Source: Calditrichia bacterium (GTDB lineage: Bacteria; Calditrichota; Calditrichia; Calditrichales; J004). From it: a DNA stretch of 64,000 nucleotides. Below, one piece after another: positions 16,681 through 24,786 of this stretch. The stretch spans positions 62,001-126,000 of the forward strand of contig JACKAO010000002.1 in NCBI GenBank assembly GCA_020635035.1. The letters are read 5' to 3'. Numbering within the stretch: the first letter of the stretch is position 1; each line of letters starts with the position of its first letter. The notes beneath the pieces are model-generated. The model did no database searches and was not told the DNA's origin. It worked only from the letters and a program-made list of their open reading frames with translations. The translations under genes and the position numbers were made by a program.

Positions 16681-18087
16681 ATGAACAGTACAAAACGGGC
16701 ACTCAGCCTGGATGCCCTGCGTGGCTTTGCTATCCTGACCATGGTTCTTTCCGGTGTAATTCCTTACAAGGTATTACCATCATGGATGTATCATGCACAG
16801 GTTCCGCCACCGGATCATGTTTTTAATCCCGATCTGCCAGGTTTAACCTGGGTGGATCTTGTTTTTCCCCTTTTTATTTTTGCCCTGGGTGCAGCCATTC
16901 CGCTGGCGCTTGGTAAGCGACTGGAACAAAAAACACCATTACACAAAATCATTTATCAAATAACAGAACGTGCCTTCCTGCTGGGCTTTTTCGCCATCTT
17001 TTTGCAGCACATGCGCCCGCACCAGATCAGCAATCCACCGGATACATTTGCATGGCTCATTGCCCTGTTTGCTTTTTTGCTGATGTTTGCTCTTTTCGCT
17101 CGTTTTCCTGCCGGATGGAATAGCAATCTTGGAAGGGCCGTAAAAACCATCAGCTGGCTTATAGCGATTATTCTTTTGTGGCAAATGACCTGGCAATCGG
17201 ACAAAAGTTTTTCATTTTACCGCAGCGATATCATCATTATTGTTCTGACCAATGTTTACTTTTTCGGATCACTCTTCTGGCTGCTGACACGAGATAATCT
17301 GCTTGGACGTCTCGCCATCCTGGGAATACTTCTGGCATTGCGTCTTGCCCATAATGAAAGCGGTTGGGTTCAGGATTTATGGGAAGCATCGCCTGCACCC
17401 TGGATCTACAAACTTTATTACCTGCAGTACCTGTTCATCGCAATTCCCGGCACCATTGCCGGAGATCTCGTTGTGAAATGGATGAAAGAAAAAGATGAAC
17501 ATCTTTCTCATTCATGGACAACATCCAGGATGATCACCATAGCCGGATTAATGGCAATTATTGTTATTATTAGTCTTGTCGGATTGCAGGCACGCTGGCT
17601 GCTGGCCACAACAATTATAAACGTTATTTTGCTTTCCATAGGCTGCTACCTGATGAAAAGTCCGGCATCATCAATTGAAAAATTAATTTCAAGCTTTTTT
17701 AAATGGGGTACTTACTGGTTTATACTTGGTCTAATTTTTGAACCTTTTGAAGGCGGCATTAAAAAAGATCATTCCACGATGAGTTACTATCTCATCACAG
17801 CCGGAGTTGCTCTGTTTATCCTTATCGCTTTTACGGTAATCATTGATGGCTTTAAACAAAAGAAAGCCTTAAATCTGTTAATATTAAACGGACAGAATCC
17901 TATGATTGCCTATGTCGGTTTTGCAAATCTTATCTGGCCTGTTCTCGCTCTCAGCGGATTGGAAGAAATAATATTATCCTTTACGAGCCATCCCTGGATC
18001 GGCTTTTTACGCGGCCTGCTTTATACCATCCTGCTGGCTTACATCGTGGCTTTTTTCAGCCGTAAAAAAATCTTTTGGAGAACATAG
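16681..18087 (+). CDS. DUF5009 / heparan-alpha-glucosaminide N-acetyltransferase-like membrane protein
   Basis: Starts with RALSLDALRGFAILTMVLSG, the signature of the HGSNAT/YeiB-like acyltransferase superfamily, then LPGLTWVDLVFPLFIFALGAAIPLAL and about 10-12 membrane segments. Human HGSNAT moves acetyl groups across the lysosomal membrane onto terminal glucosamine; bacterial DUF5009 proteins are common in polysaccharide loci and are thought to acylate or deacylate exported sugars. ATG 16681 is chosen because it begins right at the family motif; the frame extends back to 16648 and would overlap the HyuA-like stop. The stop codon at 18087 is directly followed by the GHL10 start codon. Probably modifies an amino sugar in the pathway (inference). 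Confidence 0.85.
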   Translation: MNSTKRALSLDALRGFAILTMVLSGVIPYKVLPSWMYHAQVPPPDHVFNPDLPGLTWVDLVFPLFIFALGAAIPLALGKRLEQKTPLHKIIYQITERAFLLGFFAIFLQHMRPHQISNPPDTFAWLIALFAFLLMFALFARFPAGWNSNLGRAVKTISWLIAIILLWQMTWQSDKSFSFYRSDIIIIVLTNVYFFGSLFWLLTRDNLLGRLAILGILLALRLAHNESGWVQDLWEASPAPWIYKLYYLQYLFIAIPGTIAGDLVVKWMKEKDEHLSHSWTTSRMITIAGLMAIIVIISLVGLQARWLLATTIINVILLSIGCYLMKSPASSIEKLISSFFKWGTYWFILGLIFEPFEGGIKKDHSTMSYYLITAGVALFILIAFTVIIDGFKQKKALNLLILNGQNPMIAYVGFANLIWPVLALSGLEEIILSFTSHPWIGFLRGLLYTILLAYIVAFFSRKKIFWRT

Positions 18088-19986
18088 ATGAAATACCTGG
18101 CATTTTGTACAATCATATTCATTTTTCTTGGTATCGGCCGGACACAAACGCTGACAGAACTCCGTGCTATAAAAATAACCAATGTAGATAGTGATGTTCT
18201 CTTTTCAAACGCCAAAACTGCTGAAGCCATGGACTACCTGGCATCCATCGGTGTGAATACAATTCTTACCGTTGTCTGGAATGGCAATGGTGCCAGTGGT
18301 GACCACACTCTTTATCCCAGTGCTGTTATGGATAGTTATTTTGAAAAACCCATTCATCCCGCTTTTACCAACCGCGACCCGCTGGAACGCGTACTTATTG
18401 AAGCTCACCGCAATGGCATGGAAGTCATGCCCTGGTTTGAGATGGGCTTTTCAACTTCTTATTCGCAGAATGGCGGGCATATAATCGAAAAATATCCTGA
18501 TTGGGCTTTAAAAGATGTAGATGGTAATCTGGTTGTTAAAAATGGTTTCGACTGGATGTCGGCGATCAATCCGGATGTGCAGAAGTTTATCCGGGCCCTT
18601 GCGGTTGAAGTTGCAGAAAATTATGATATAGACGGAATAGAATATTCCGACCGCATACCTGCAATGCCTGTTGAAGGCGGCTATGATACTGAAACACTGG
18701 CGGTATATCTTGAAGAACACGATGGGCAGGATCCACCTGATAACTATAATGACACGGCCTGGAAACAGTGGCGGGCCGATAAACTGACGGATTTTTTTAA
18801 ATCAGTACATGATACCATCAAAAACATTGATCCCAACCTGGTCGTTTCATCCAGCCCCAGTTTGTATCCCTGGTCTTATGAAAACTATCTGCAGGATTCT
18901 AAAACCTGGGTTGAGCAGAGAATTGTTGATAATATCATCCCGCAGGTTTACCGCTACAATTACACCGATTATCTGTTTGAGCTGAATAAATCATTAAATA
19001 ATTTCCCCGGGTATCGTGATATTTATTTCCCCGGAATGCTTATCAAAAGCGGCTCTTATGTTATCGAACCGGATTTTTTGCTGAAATCGCTGCAGGCAAA
19101 TCGTGATCGTAATGTTAATGGTGAAGCATTCTTTTTTTATGAAGCACTCCGGGCAAATAACAATCTGCTGGGCGATACTCTGAAAGCCACTTTTTATAAA
19201 CAACCTGCTTTAACCCCTGATCGTGACGGCAAAATCTGGCGTCCAAAAGCAATCGTTGTCAATGAAGATGATGCCGATGTTGTTATTTCAGGAAACTGGC
19301 AAAATGTCGATGCACCCGGATTTAAAGGTGGATTCTTAAAATGGAATGATACCGGCAGCGGCGCGATTGAATATTATTTTGATGTTCCCTTCACAGCCTG
19401 GTTTAATGTTTATGCATTTATTGTACCGGATGCTGAGAATACCAGCACTGCCCCCTACACCCTTTATTCGGACAACGACTCATTAAATGTTTTTCTGGAT
19501 CAGAGCAATACAGATAACAATGGCTGGCAGTTTTTAGAGTCTGTTTACATGGAAAAAGGCAAGAAAAAGATAGTTAAATTGACAGCAGCACCCGCGAATG
19601 GCAATGTAATGGCCGATGCTGTAATGATCATGATTAACCGTAAATTGTCACCTGATGTAATTATTACAGACTTACCCGAAAACAACACGCTAACAGAAGT
19701 GATTCCGCAAACGACGGTTTTATTCCGCAACTACCCAAACCCTTTTAATCCTTCAACAACGATCCGATATGCGTTGGATAAACCCGGTCCGGTAAGTTTA
19801 AAAGTGTTTGATACTCTTGGCCGGCAAGTGGTTACTTTAGTAAATTCCGAAAAATCCGCCGGTACGCACCAGGCGATTTGGAACGGATTAAATCAGAGTA
19901 GTGAGCAGGCTGCTTCCGGGCTTTATTTTTATAGTTTACAGACGGACAATTATCAGAAAATGTATAAAATGATTCTCTTAAAATAA
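18088..19986 (+). CDS. Secreted GHL10 glycoside hydrolase with golvesin-like domain and sorting domain
   Basis: Signal peptide (residues 1-20, ending GIGRTQ), then a GHL10 barrel (ELRAIKITNVDSDV, MPWFEMGFSTSYSQNGGH, IDGIEYSDRIPAMPVEGGYD, GEAFFFYEALR) paralogous to 1268-2443 along its length. The first Asp of the GDDR motif in the paralogue is Ser here (YSDR), so catalysis or specificity may differ. Residues ~387-517 match the golvesin C-terminal-like module (IVVNEDDADVVISGNWQNV, PYTLYSDNDSLNVFLDQ, NVMADAVMIM). A sorting domain follows from ~548 (NYPNPFNPSTTIRYAL ... SGLYFYSLQ ... KMYKMILLK). This suggests an enzyme displayed on or released from the cell surface, acting before the lipoprotein paralogue. 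Start codon abuts the upstream stop. Confidence 0.9.
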   Translation: MKYLAFCTIIFIFLGIGRTQTLTELRAIKITNVDSDVLFSNAKTAEAMDYLASIGVNTILTVVWNGNGASGDHTLYPSAVMDSYFEKPIHPAFTNRDPLERVLIEAHRNGMEVMPWFEMGFSTSYSQNGGHIIEKYPDWALKDVDGNLVVKNGFDWMSAINPDVQKFIRALAVEVAENYDIDGIEYSDRIPAMPVEGGYDTETLAVYLEEHDGQDPPDNYNDTAWKQWRADKLTDFFKSVHDTIKNIDPNLVVSSSPSLYPWSYENYLQDSKTWVEQRIVDNIIPQVYRYNYTDYLFELNKSLNNFPGYRDIYFPGMLIKSGSYVIEPDFLLKSLQANRDRNVNGEAFFFYEALRANNNLLGDTLKATFYKQPALTPDRDGKIWRPKAIVVNEDDADVVISGNWQNVDAPGFKGGFLKWNDTGSGAIEYYFDVPFTAWFNVYAFIVPDAENTSTAPYTLYSDNDSLNVFLDQSNTDNNGWQFLESVYMEKGKKKIVKLTAAPANGNVMADAVMIMINRKLSPDVIITDLPENNTLTEVIPQTTVLFRNYPNPFNPSTTIRYALDKPGPVSLKVFDTLGRQVVTLVNSEKSAGTHQAIWNGLNQSSEQAASGLYFYSLQTDNYQKMYKMILLK

Positions 19987-20053
19987 CTTTCATTCACCGG
20001 ACTGAATGCATAAGTTTTGCAAGACAAAACAGAAGCTTCCAGGGATGAATGAA

Positions 20054-20806
20054 ATGAAAAAAATACTCTGGGTGATTTTTCTTTTAACATCTTTTATCTA
20101 TTCACAGCAAATCGCAACAAGTAAAGATTCTTTAGTCTTTCTTCCTGTTCGAGAATATGGCGGCGTTGCTGACAGTGTTACGATTTACAATAAAAGTAAT
20201 AATATTCTTAGATTAGACAGTTTACGATCTCAAAAGGCTTATTTTTATCGGCTCAAAGTAATAGCCAATGATTCAGTTTCTTTGTACAATGTATGGATAC
20301 CCTGGGTTCTGAGAGATGACTACACTATTGAAATAGCTCCAAATGACTCCGCTTTATTTATTTTTTATGATCCTGATCTCTGTCCGGTTTGCGATGATCC
20401 GGAGACAGGCTATAATTTCCAGGATTCTATCTTCATCTATTCCAATGCCATCAATCAGAATGAGTATATTCTATATACGACCGGTTTTGGCTATACAGAC
20501 ATAAATGAGCCTGACAACGATAGTTACTCTTCCTTCAGATTACTCTCTAACTACCCCAATCCATTTAATCCGGTGACAACGATTGAATATTATCTTGAAA
20601 AACCGGAAAAAGTAACCCTGAAAGTTTTTGATCTCCTGGGGCGAGAAATTAATATCCTTGCCGATCAGCAGCAAACCACAGGATTTCACAGCGCTTCCTG
20701 GAATGGCTGTGATTATAATGGAAAGCCCATGGGATCTGGCTTGTATTTTTATGTCCTGCAAACCGGGAAAGAAACCATTTCCCGAAAAATGATGCTGATA
20801 CGCTGA
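20054..20806 (+). CDS. Small secreted protein with C-terminal sorting domain
   Basis: The frame opens at 20006, but a normal signal peptide begins at Met 20054 (MKKILWVIFLLTSFIYSQ); 20045 is also possible. The ~100-residue middle region looks like an Ig-like beta sandwich (DSLVFLPVREYGGVADSVTIYNKSNNILRLDSL; FIFYDPDLCPVCDDPETG with a CPVC pair). The last ~80 residues are a sorting domain (SNYPNPFNPVTTIEYYL, LKVFDLLGREIN, GSGLYFYVLQTGKETISRKMMLIR). It is the last gene of the rightward arm of the glycan locus, 67 bp after the GHL10 enzyme. The ASPM/SPD-2/Hydin-type Ig fold is a guess; no enzymatic motif is seen. Confidence 0.82.
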   Translation: MKKILWVIFLLTSFIYSQQIATSKDSLVFLPVREYGGVADSVTIYNKSNNILRLDSLRSQKAYFYRLKVIANDSVSLYNVWIPWVLRDDYTIEIAPNDSALFIFYDPDLCPVCDDPETGYNFQDSIFIYSNAINQNEYILYTTGFGYTDINEPDNDSYSSFRLLSNYPNPFNPVTTIEYYLEKPEKVTLKVFDLLGREINILADQQQTTGFHSASWNGCDYNGKPMGSGLYFYVLQTGKETISRKMMLIR

Positions 20807-20877
20807 GTCAACCCGTAAAATTTCTGGTATAAAACTTCCCGACTGTTTAACTTACCTTTTCAAAAAAAGGATCTTTT

Positions 20878-21456
20878 ATGGATATCCTGTCCGAAGAATA
20901 TTTTGAAGACCAAGTGTTTAGCGACCTGAAAAGTGTTTCAAAGCTTGTTTCAAAATCTTTTTACGACTGTACCTTTAAAAATTGCGATTTTAATGAAGCG
21001 GATTTCAGCGACACAATGTTTTCCGAATGTACTTTTAAATCATGTAATCTCAGTTTAACCCTGATTAAAAACACAAAATTGCAGGATGTAATTTTCGACG
21101 ATTGCAAAATCCTGGGAGTTGATTTTACTGCTATCAGCCAGCTGATTATTGAAATCAGCTTTAAGGAGTCACAGATATTAAAATGCAATTTTTCAGGATT
21201 GGAGTTAATCAAGACGAGTTTTAATGATTGTACTATTCACAACTCGGATTTTTACGAAGCCAACCTGTCAGAAGCACAATTTAACGGCAGCGATCTTAAG
21301 GATAGTCTTTTTGAATCCACCAATCTTAGTAAGGCCGATTTTCAGAATGCCCGTAATTACGCTATTAACCCATTGATAAATAAAGTTAAGAACGCCCGCT
21401 TTAGTTTACCGGAAGTCCTAAGTCTGCTAAAAGCCCTTGAAATAAAAGTTCAATAG
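20878..21456 (+). CDS. Pentapeptide-repeat protein
   Basis: From residue ~20 the protein runs in A(D/N)(L/F)xx-type fives: FYDCTFKNCDFNEADFSDTM, then blocks with LIKNTKLQDVIF, NFSGLELIKTSF, NSDFYEANLSEAQF and GSDLKDSLFESTNLSKADF. Such repeats fold as a right-handed quadrilateral helix. Some members mimic DNA and protect gyrase (Qnr-like), but most have no known role. No signal peptide is present, so it is probably cytoplasmic. AAAGGATC upstream of the ATG serves as ribosome site. Same strand as its neighbours, 23 bp before the GH2 gene. Confidence 0.88.
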   Translation: MDILSEEYFEDQVFSDLKSVSKLVSKSFYDCTFKNCDFNEADFSDTMFSECTFKSCNLSLTLIKNTKLQDVIFDDCKILGVDFTAISQLIIEISFKESQILKCNFSGLELIKTSFNDCTIHNSDFYEANLSEAQFNGSDLKDSLFESTNLSKADFQNARNYAINPLINKVKNARFSLPEVLSLLKALEIKVQ

Positions 21457-21479
21457 ACCGAATAAAAAAGGATCAACTG

Positions 21480-23969
21480 ATGAATGCAAATATTAGATTA
21501 ATACTGGCTTTTATTTTTACTATCTCTACTTTACTCTATGCGCAGGATGACAACTCATGGCAGCCGGCGGACGGCCCATTGATGACGCGCTGGGCGAAAG
21601 ATGTAAGCCCGCAAAACGCCCATCCCGAATACCCGCGGCCGCAGATGGTCCGTGATGCCTGGAAAAACCTGAACGGACTCTGGCAGTATGCTGTTCAGCC
21701 AAAAGATGAAAGTTCTCCTGCAGAGTTTGATGGCTCAATCCTGGTGCCCTACCCGATTGAATCCGCTCTGTCGGGCGTTGCTAAAAAAGTCGGCTCTGAA
21801 AATAAACTCTGGTACAAACGCACCTTTGAAATTCCCGAAAACTGGTCGGGCAAACAGGTTGTATTAAATTTTGGCGCCTTGGACTGGAATACAACGGTCT
21901 GGATAAATGGCATCGAAGTTGGACAACACAAAGGTGGTTATGATGCATTTTCTTTCGATATCAGCGATGCTCTGAAAAAAAATCAAAAGCAAACCCTGCT
22001 TGTTTCTGTTTGGGACCCAACCGATGCGTCCACTCAGCCGCGTGGAAAACAGGTCGACAAACCACAATCCATATGGTACACTTCGGTCACCGGGATCTGG
22101 CAGACGGTATGGCTGGAAGCGGTTTCCGAATCGCATATAAAATCTTTTAAAATTGAACCGGACATTGACAACGCACGTGTTACCATCAAACCTGTCCTTT
22201 CAGGTGCGTATAATTCCTTAAGTATAAAAGCAGTCGTAAAAGACGGTGTTTCTGAAATCACATCCATTAAGGCTGTTGCCGATAAGCCGTTCAGCATTTC
22301 AATAAAAAATCCAAAACTATGGAGCCCGGATGATCCATTCCTGTATGATCTTGAACTTACCCTGCTTGATGCCAGTGACAATGAAACGGATCATGTAAAA
22401 AGTTATTTTGCTATGCGCAAGATTTCACTGGGCAAGGATGAGCAGGGATTGACCCGGCTGATGCTTAACAATAATTTTGTATTCCAGTTTGGTCCGCTGG
22501 ATCAGGGTTGGTGGCCGGATGGTTTGTACACTGCGCCGACCGACGAAGCCCTGCGCTATGATATCGAAATCACCAAAAAGCTGGGCTACAACATGGCCCG
22601 TAAACATGTAAAAGTAGAGCCGAACCGCTGGTATTACTGGTGCGATAAACTGGGTCTGCTTGTCTGGCAGGATATGCCCAGCGGCGATAAATACATCAGC
22701 GGTGACATGCCCGATATTACACGCTCCGCAGAATCCGCCGCACAATACGAACTGGAACTGAACGCCATGGTAAACGGCCTGTATAACCACCCGTCAATTG
22801 TTATCTGGGTGCCTTACAATGAAGGCTGGGGGCAGTGGGATACCGGGCGGATTACCGACCTGGTTAAGTCATGGGACCCAACACGCCTGGTTAACAGCAC
22901 CAGCGGCTGGACTGATCGCGGAACAGGCGATATGCATGATATTCATTCTTATCCCGGACCGGATATGCCTGAGCCTGAAGAAAAACGGGCAATTGTTTTA
23001 GGTGAGTTTGGCGGACTCGGCCTGCCGCTGGAAGGACACACCTGGCAGGCAAAAGATAACTGGGGTTACCGCAGTTTTAAAAACCGCGATGACCTGACTA
23101 ATGCTTATTCCGATCTGATCGTTAATCTGGAACCGATGAAAGCACGCGGACTATCAGCAGCGGTTTACACACAAACAACAGATGTGGAGGTGGAAGTAAA
23201 CGGTCTTATGACATATGACCGTGCCATCATAAAAATGTCTCCTGATAAAATCAGCAAAATTAACCAGGGTTACGTACCGCCTGTTTTTATCTCAGATGGT
23301 GATATTTTCCTGGATGATCTCAGCGTTGAATTAAAAAGCAGCAAAGCGGGCACAATCTACTACACACTGGATGGATCGGAGCCTGATAAGAAGTCTTCTG
23401 TTTTTACGGAAACCATCATGCTCAAAAATTCAGTAACGATTAAAGCACTTACCTATTTCGAAAACGGCGAAAAAAGTACTGTTACTGCGCATTCCTACAA
23501 AAAAGTGTCGCTGCTGAATGCCGTCGACGTCAAGGACTTAAAACCCGGACTAAAATTCAGATACTATGAAAACAATGGAAACCGCTGGGATCAGTTGCCG
23601 GATTTTTCAGAATTAAACATTAAATCCAGCGGAATTACTGCTTCGGTTGATTTGGAAAAAGCCCAACGGGATGAAAACTTTGGACTTTTTTTTGAAGGAT
23701 ACTTTAAAGCTCCGACCGATGGGATGTACACATTTTACAGCACTTCCGACGATGGAAGTAAGATTTATATCGCTGACCGGGAAGTAGTTAGTAACGATTT
23801 CCTGCACGGTATGGAGGAGCAAGCCGGTAAAATTGCCCTAAAAGCCGGGTATCACCCGATTAAGATTACTTTTTTCCAGGGTGAAGGCGGTAAAGGTTTG
23901 GAAGCCCATTTTAAAGCACCGGGCGCAGATAAAAAATTGCTGAAAGATGAATTATACTATACAAAATAA
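21480..23969 (+). CDS. Secreted glycoside hydrolase family 2 enzyme with chitobiase-C-like and PA14 domains
   Basis: A signal peptide (residues 1-21, ending LLYAQ) precedes a GH2 sugar-binding domain (WKNLNGLWQYAV, YKRTFEIPENWSGKQVVLNFGALDW, VWINGIEVGQHKGGYDAFSFDIS), an Ig-like domain and a TIM barrel with IWVPYNEGWGQ (acid/base Glu448) and VLGEFGG (nucleophile Glu509). Residues ~620-695 resemble the chitobiase/beta-hexosaminidase C-terminal module (IYYTLDGSEPDKKS, LKNSVTIKALTYFENG). Residues ~705-829 are a PA14 carbohydrate-binding domain (NFGLFFEGYFKAPTDGMYTFYSTSDDGSKIYI). Family 2 includes beta-galactosidases, beta-mannosidases and glucuronidases; the residues visible do not settle which. 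A periplasmic or extracellular location is expected. Confidence 0.92.
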   Translation: MNANIRLILAFIFTISTLLYAQDDNSWQPADGPLMTRWAKDVSPQNAHPEYPRPQMVRDAWKNLNGLWQYAVQPKDESSPAEFDGSILVPYPIESALSGVAKKVGSENKLWYKRTFEIPENWSGKQVVLNFGALDWNTTVWINGIEVGQHKGGYDAFSFDISDALKKNQKQTLLVSVWDPTDASTQPRGKQVDKPQSIWYTSVTGIWQTVWLEAVSESHIKSFKIEPDIDNARVTIKPVLSGAYNSLSIKAVVKDGVSEITSIKAVADKPFSISIKNPKLWSPDDPFLYDLELTLLDASDNETDHVKSYFAMRKISLGKDEQGLTRLMLNNNFVFQFGPLDQGWWPDGLYTAPTDEALRYDIEITKKLGYNMARKHVKVEPNRWYYWCDKLGLLVWQDMPSGDKYISGDMPDITRSAESAAQYELELNAMVNGLYNHPSIVIWVPYNEGWGQWDTGRITDLVKSWDPTRLVNSTSGWTDRGTGDMHDIHSYPGPDMPEPEEKRAIVLGEFGGLGLPLEGHTWQAKDNWGYRSFKNRDDLTNAYSDLIVNLEPMKARGLSAAVYTQTTDVEVEVNGLMTYDRAIIKMSPDKISKINQGYVPPVFISDGDIFLDDLSVELKSSKAGTIYYTLDGSEPDKKSSVFTETIMLKNSVTIKALTYFENGEKSTVTAHSYKKVSLLNAVDVKDLKPGLKFRYYENNGNRWDQLPDFSELNIKSSGITASVDLEKAQRDENFGLFFEGYFKAPTDGMYTFYSTSDDGSKIYIADREVVSNDFLHGMEEQAGKIALKAGYHPIKITFFQGEGGKGLEAHFKAPGADKKLLKDELYYTK

Positions 23970-23990
23970 CACAATAGTCTTAACATACTT

Positions 23991-24046
23991 TGTCATCCCG
24001 GCCTTTAGTGCCGGGATCTTTCTTGTCTTGTTTTTCCCGAATGACA
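23991..24046. repeat. REP/BIME-type palindromic repeat
   Basis: GTCATCCCGGC-N-GCCGGGATC hairpin at 23992-24018, followed by a degenerate second arm ending CCCGAATGACA at 24046. It belongs to the family at 14416-14486, 24295-24370 and 24696-24778. It sits right after the GH2 stop codon, so it may also stabilise or terminate that transcript. Confidence 0.75.
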
Positions 24047-24050
24047 CCTA

Positions 24051-24273
24051 ATGTATTATCAAGAATTATCTCTTCATTTATGTTCTTTTGACAAGAGCAA
24101 AAGAACCAACTCTTTTGCAAACAGAAACTCAAACAGTCCATTGATCAATAATATTTTTCTGGTTTTTGATGAGATTTTTTCAACTCTGACTCGAACAGTC
24201 TGTTTGCGTTTTGCCTGCGGCAAACCCAGTTTAACGCATTTGAAACTGGTGGGGACAAAATAATAATTCATAA
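24051..24273. other. Repeat-associated non-coding stretch with remnant of a GIY-YIG gene start
   Basis: This stretch between two palindromic repeats has open frames on both strands (66-71 codons), but neither looks like a real protein. On the minus strand the frame starts MNYYFV, exactly as the GIY-YIG gene at 24372-24665 does, and the 20 bases GACAAAATAATAATTCATAA at 24254-24273 recur at 24648-24667. After these six codons the sequence is unrelated to the nuclease. I read it as a scar: the 5' end of a former GIY-YIG copy joined to other sequence. Confidence 0.45.
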
Positions 24274-24294
24274 AAATAGTTATTTAGCATTGTT

Positions 24295-24370
24295 GTCATC
24301 CCGGCCTTAGCGCCGGGATCTCGTTTCAGACTGATCGAAGATCCCGGTGTGCTTCGCAACCGGGATGACA
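24295..24370. repeat. REP/BIME pair, left boundary of the GIY-YIG unit
   Basis: Two hairpins in tandem: GTCATCCCGGC...GCCGGGATC (24295-24320) and GATCCCGGT...ACCGGGATGACA (24340-24370). Read in reverse complement, the same pair appears at 24696-24778, so the two units form an inverted repeat around the nuclease gene. The nuclease stop codon lies 2 bp from the right edge of this element. Confidence 0.85.
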
Positions 24371-24371
24371 A

Positions 24372-24665
24372 TTATTTCTCCAACAATGATGGATACAAAT
24401 CATTCCATGCCGGATTCATTTTATTTATTTCATCAATTTTATATACACGCTTCCAACGTTTAATTCGTTTTTCATCAGCAATGGCTTCATTAACATTATT
24501 ATGAAATCTGTACCAGACTAATTTTGTACAATTATATTTTGCAGTAAAACCTTTAATAATCTTGTGTTTGTGCTCATAAATTCTTTTAACCAAATCACTG
24601 GTAATACCTGTGTAAAAAACTGAGTGTTTCTCATTTGTAAGAATATAGACAAAATAATAATTCAT
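24372..24665 (-). CDS. GIY-YIG nuclease domain protein between inverted REP pairs
   Basis: The 97-residue protein from Met 24665 begins MNYYFVYILTN and contains the GIY-YIG core (YFVYIL...VFYTGIT), then DLVKRIYEHKH, LVWYRFHNNVNEAIADEKRIKRWKR: the conserved Tyr, Arg and Glu positions of the single-domain GIY-YIG (UPF0213/YhbQ-like) family. The frame extends upstream to 24719 only because it reads through the palindromic repeat. Related small proteins are widespread in Bacteroidota and neighbours; their cellular role is unproven. The gene is enclosed by two REP pairs in inverted orientation (24295-24370 and 24696-24778), with almost no spare sequence on its 3' side. This is reminiscent of REP-associated mobility, but with a different nuclease from the usual RAYT. 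Confidence 0.9.
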   Translation of the reverse strand: MNYYFVYILTNEKHSVFYTGITSDLVKRIYEHKHKIIKGFTAKYNCTKLVWYRFHNNVNEAIADEKRIKRWKRVYKIDEINKMNPAWNDLYPSLLEK

Positions 24666-24695
24666 AAGATAGAACCTTTTAATCCTGAATCCTAC

Positions 24696-24778
24696 TGTCA
24701 TCCCGGTTGCGAAGCACACCGGGATCTAAAGGTCTTAATTTGGATAAGATCCTGGCGCTAATAAAGGCCGGGATGACA
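24696..24778. repeat. REP/BIME pair, right boundary of the GIY-YIG unit
   Basis: Hairpins TGTCATCCCGGT...ACCGGGATC (24696-24726) and GATCCTGGC...GCCGGGATGACA (24748-24778; one mismatch in the stem). The order is the reverse complement of 24295-24370. The far edge lies 8 bp from the DUF72 stop codon, so the element could also act as a terminator between the convergent transcripts reaching it. Confidence 0.85.
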
Positions 24779-24786
24779 CTCTTAAA

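Noticed and set aside
24051..24271. Overlapping short frames on both strands between REP elements
   Set aside because: No family match by eye; only the first six codons of the minus frame match a real gene. Treated as a scar, not a gene.
14416..24778. Palindromic repeats considered as CRISPR
   Set aside because: Only four dispersed units, each an imperfect hairpin pair with variable spacing; no regular spacers and no cas genes.
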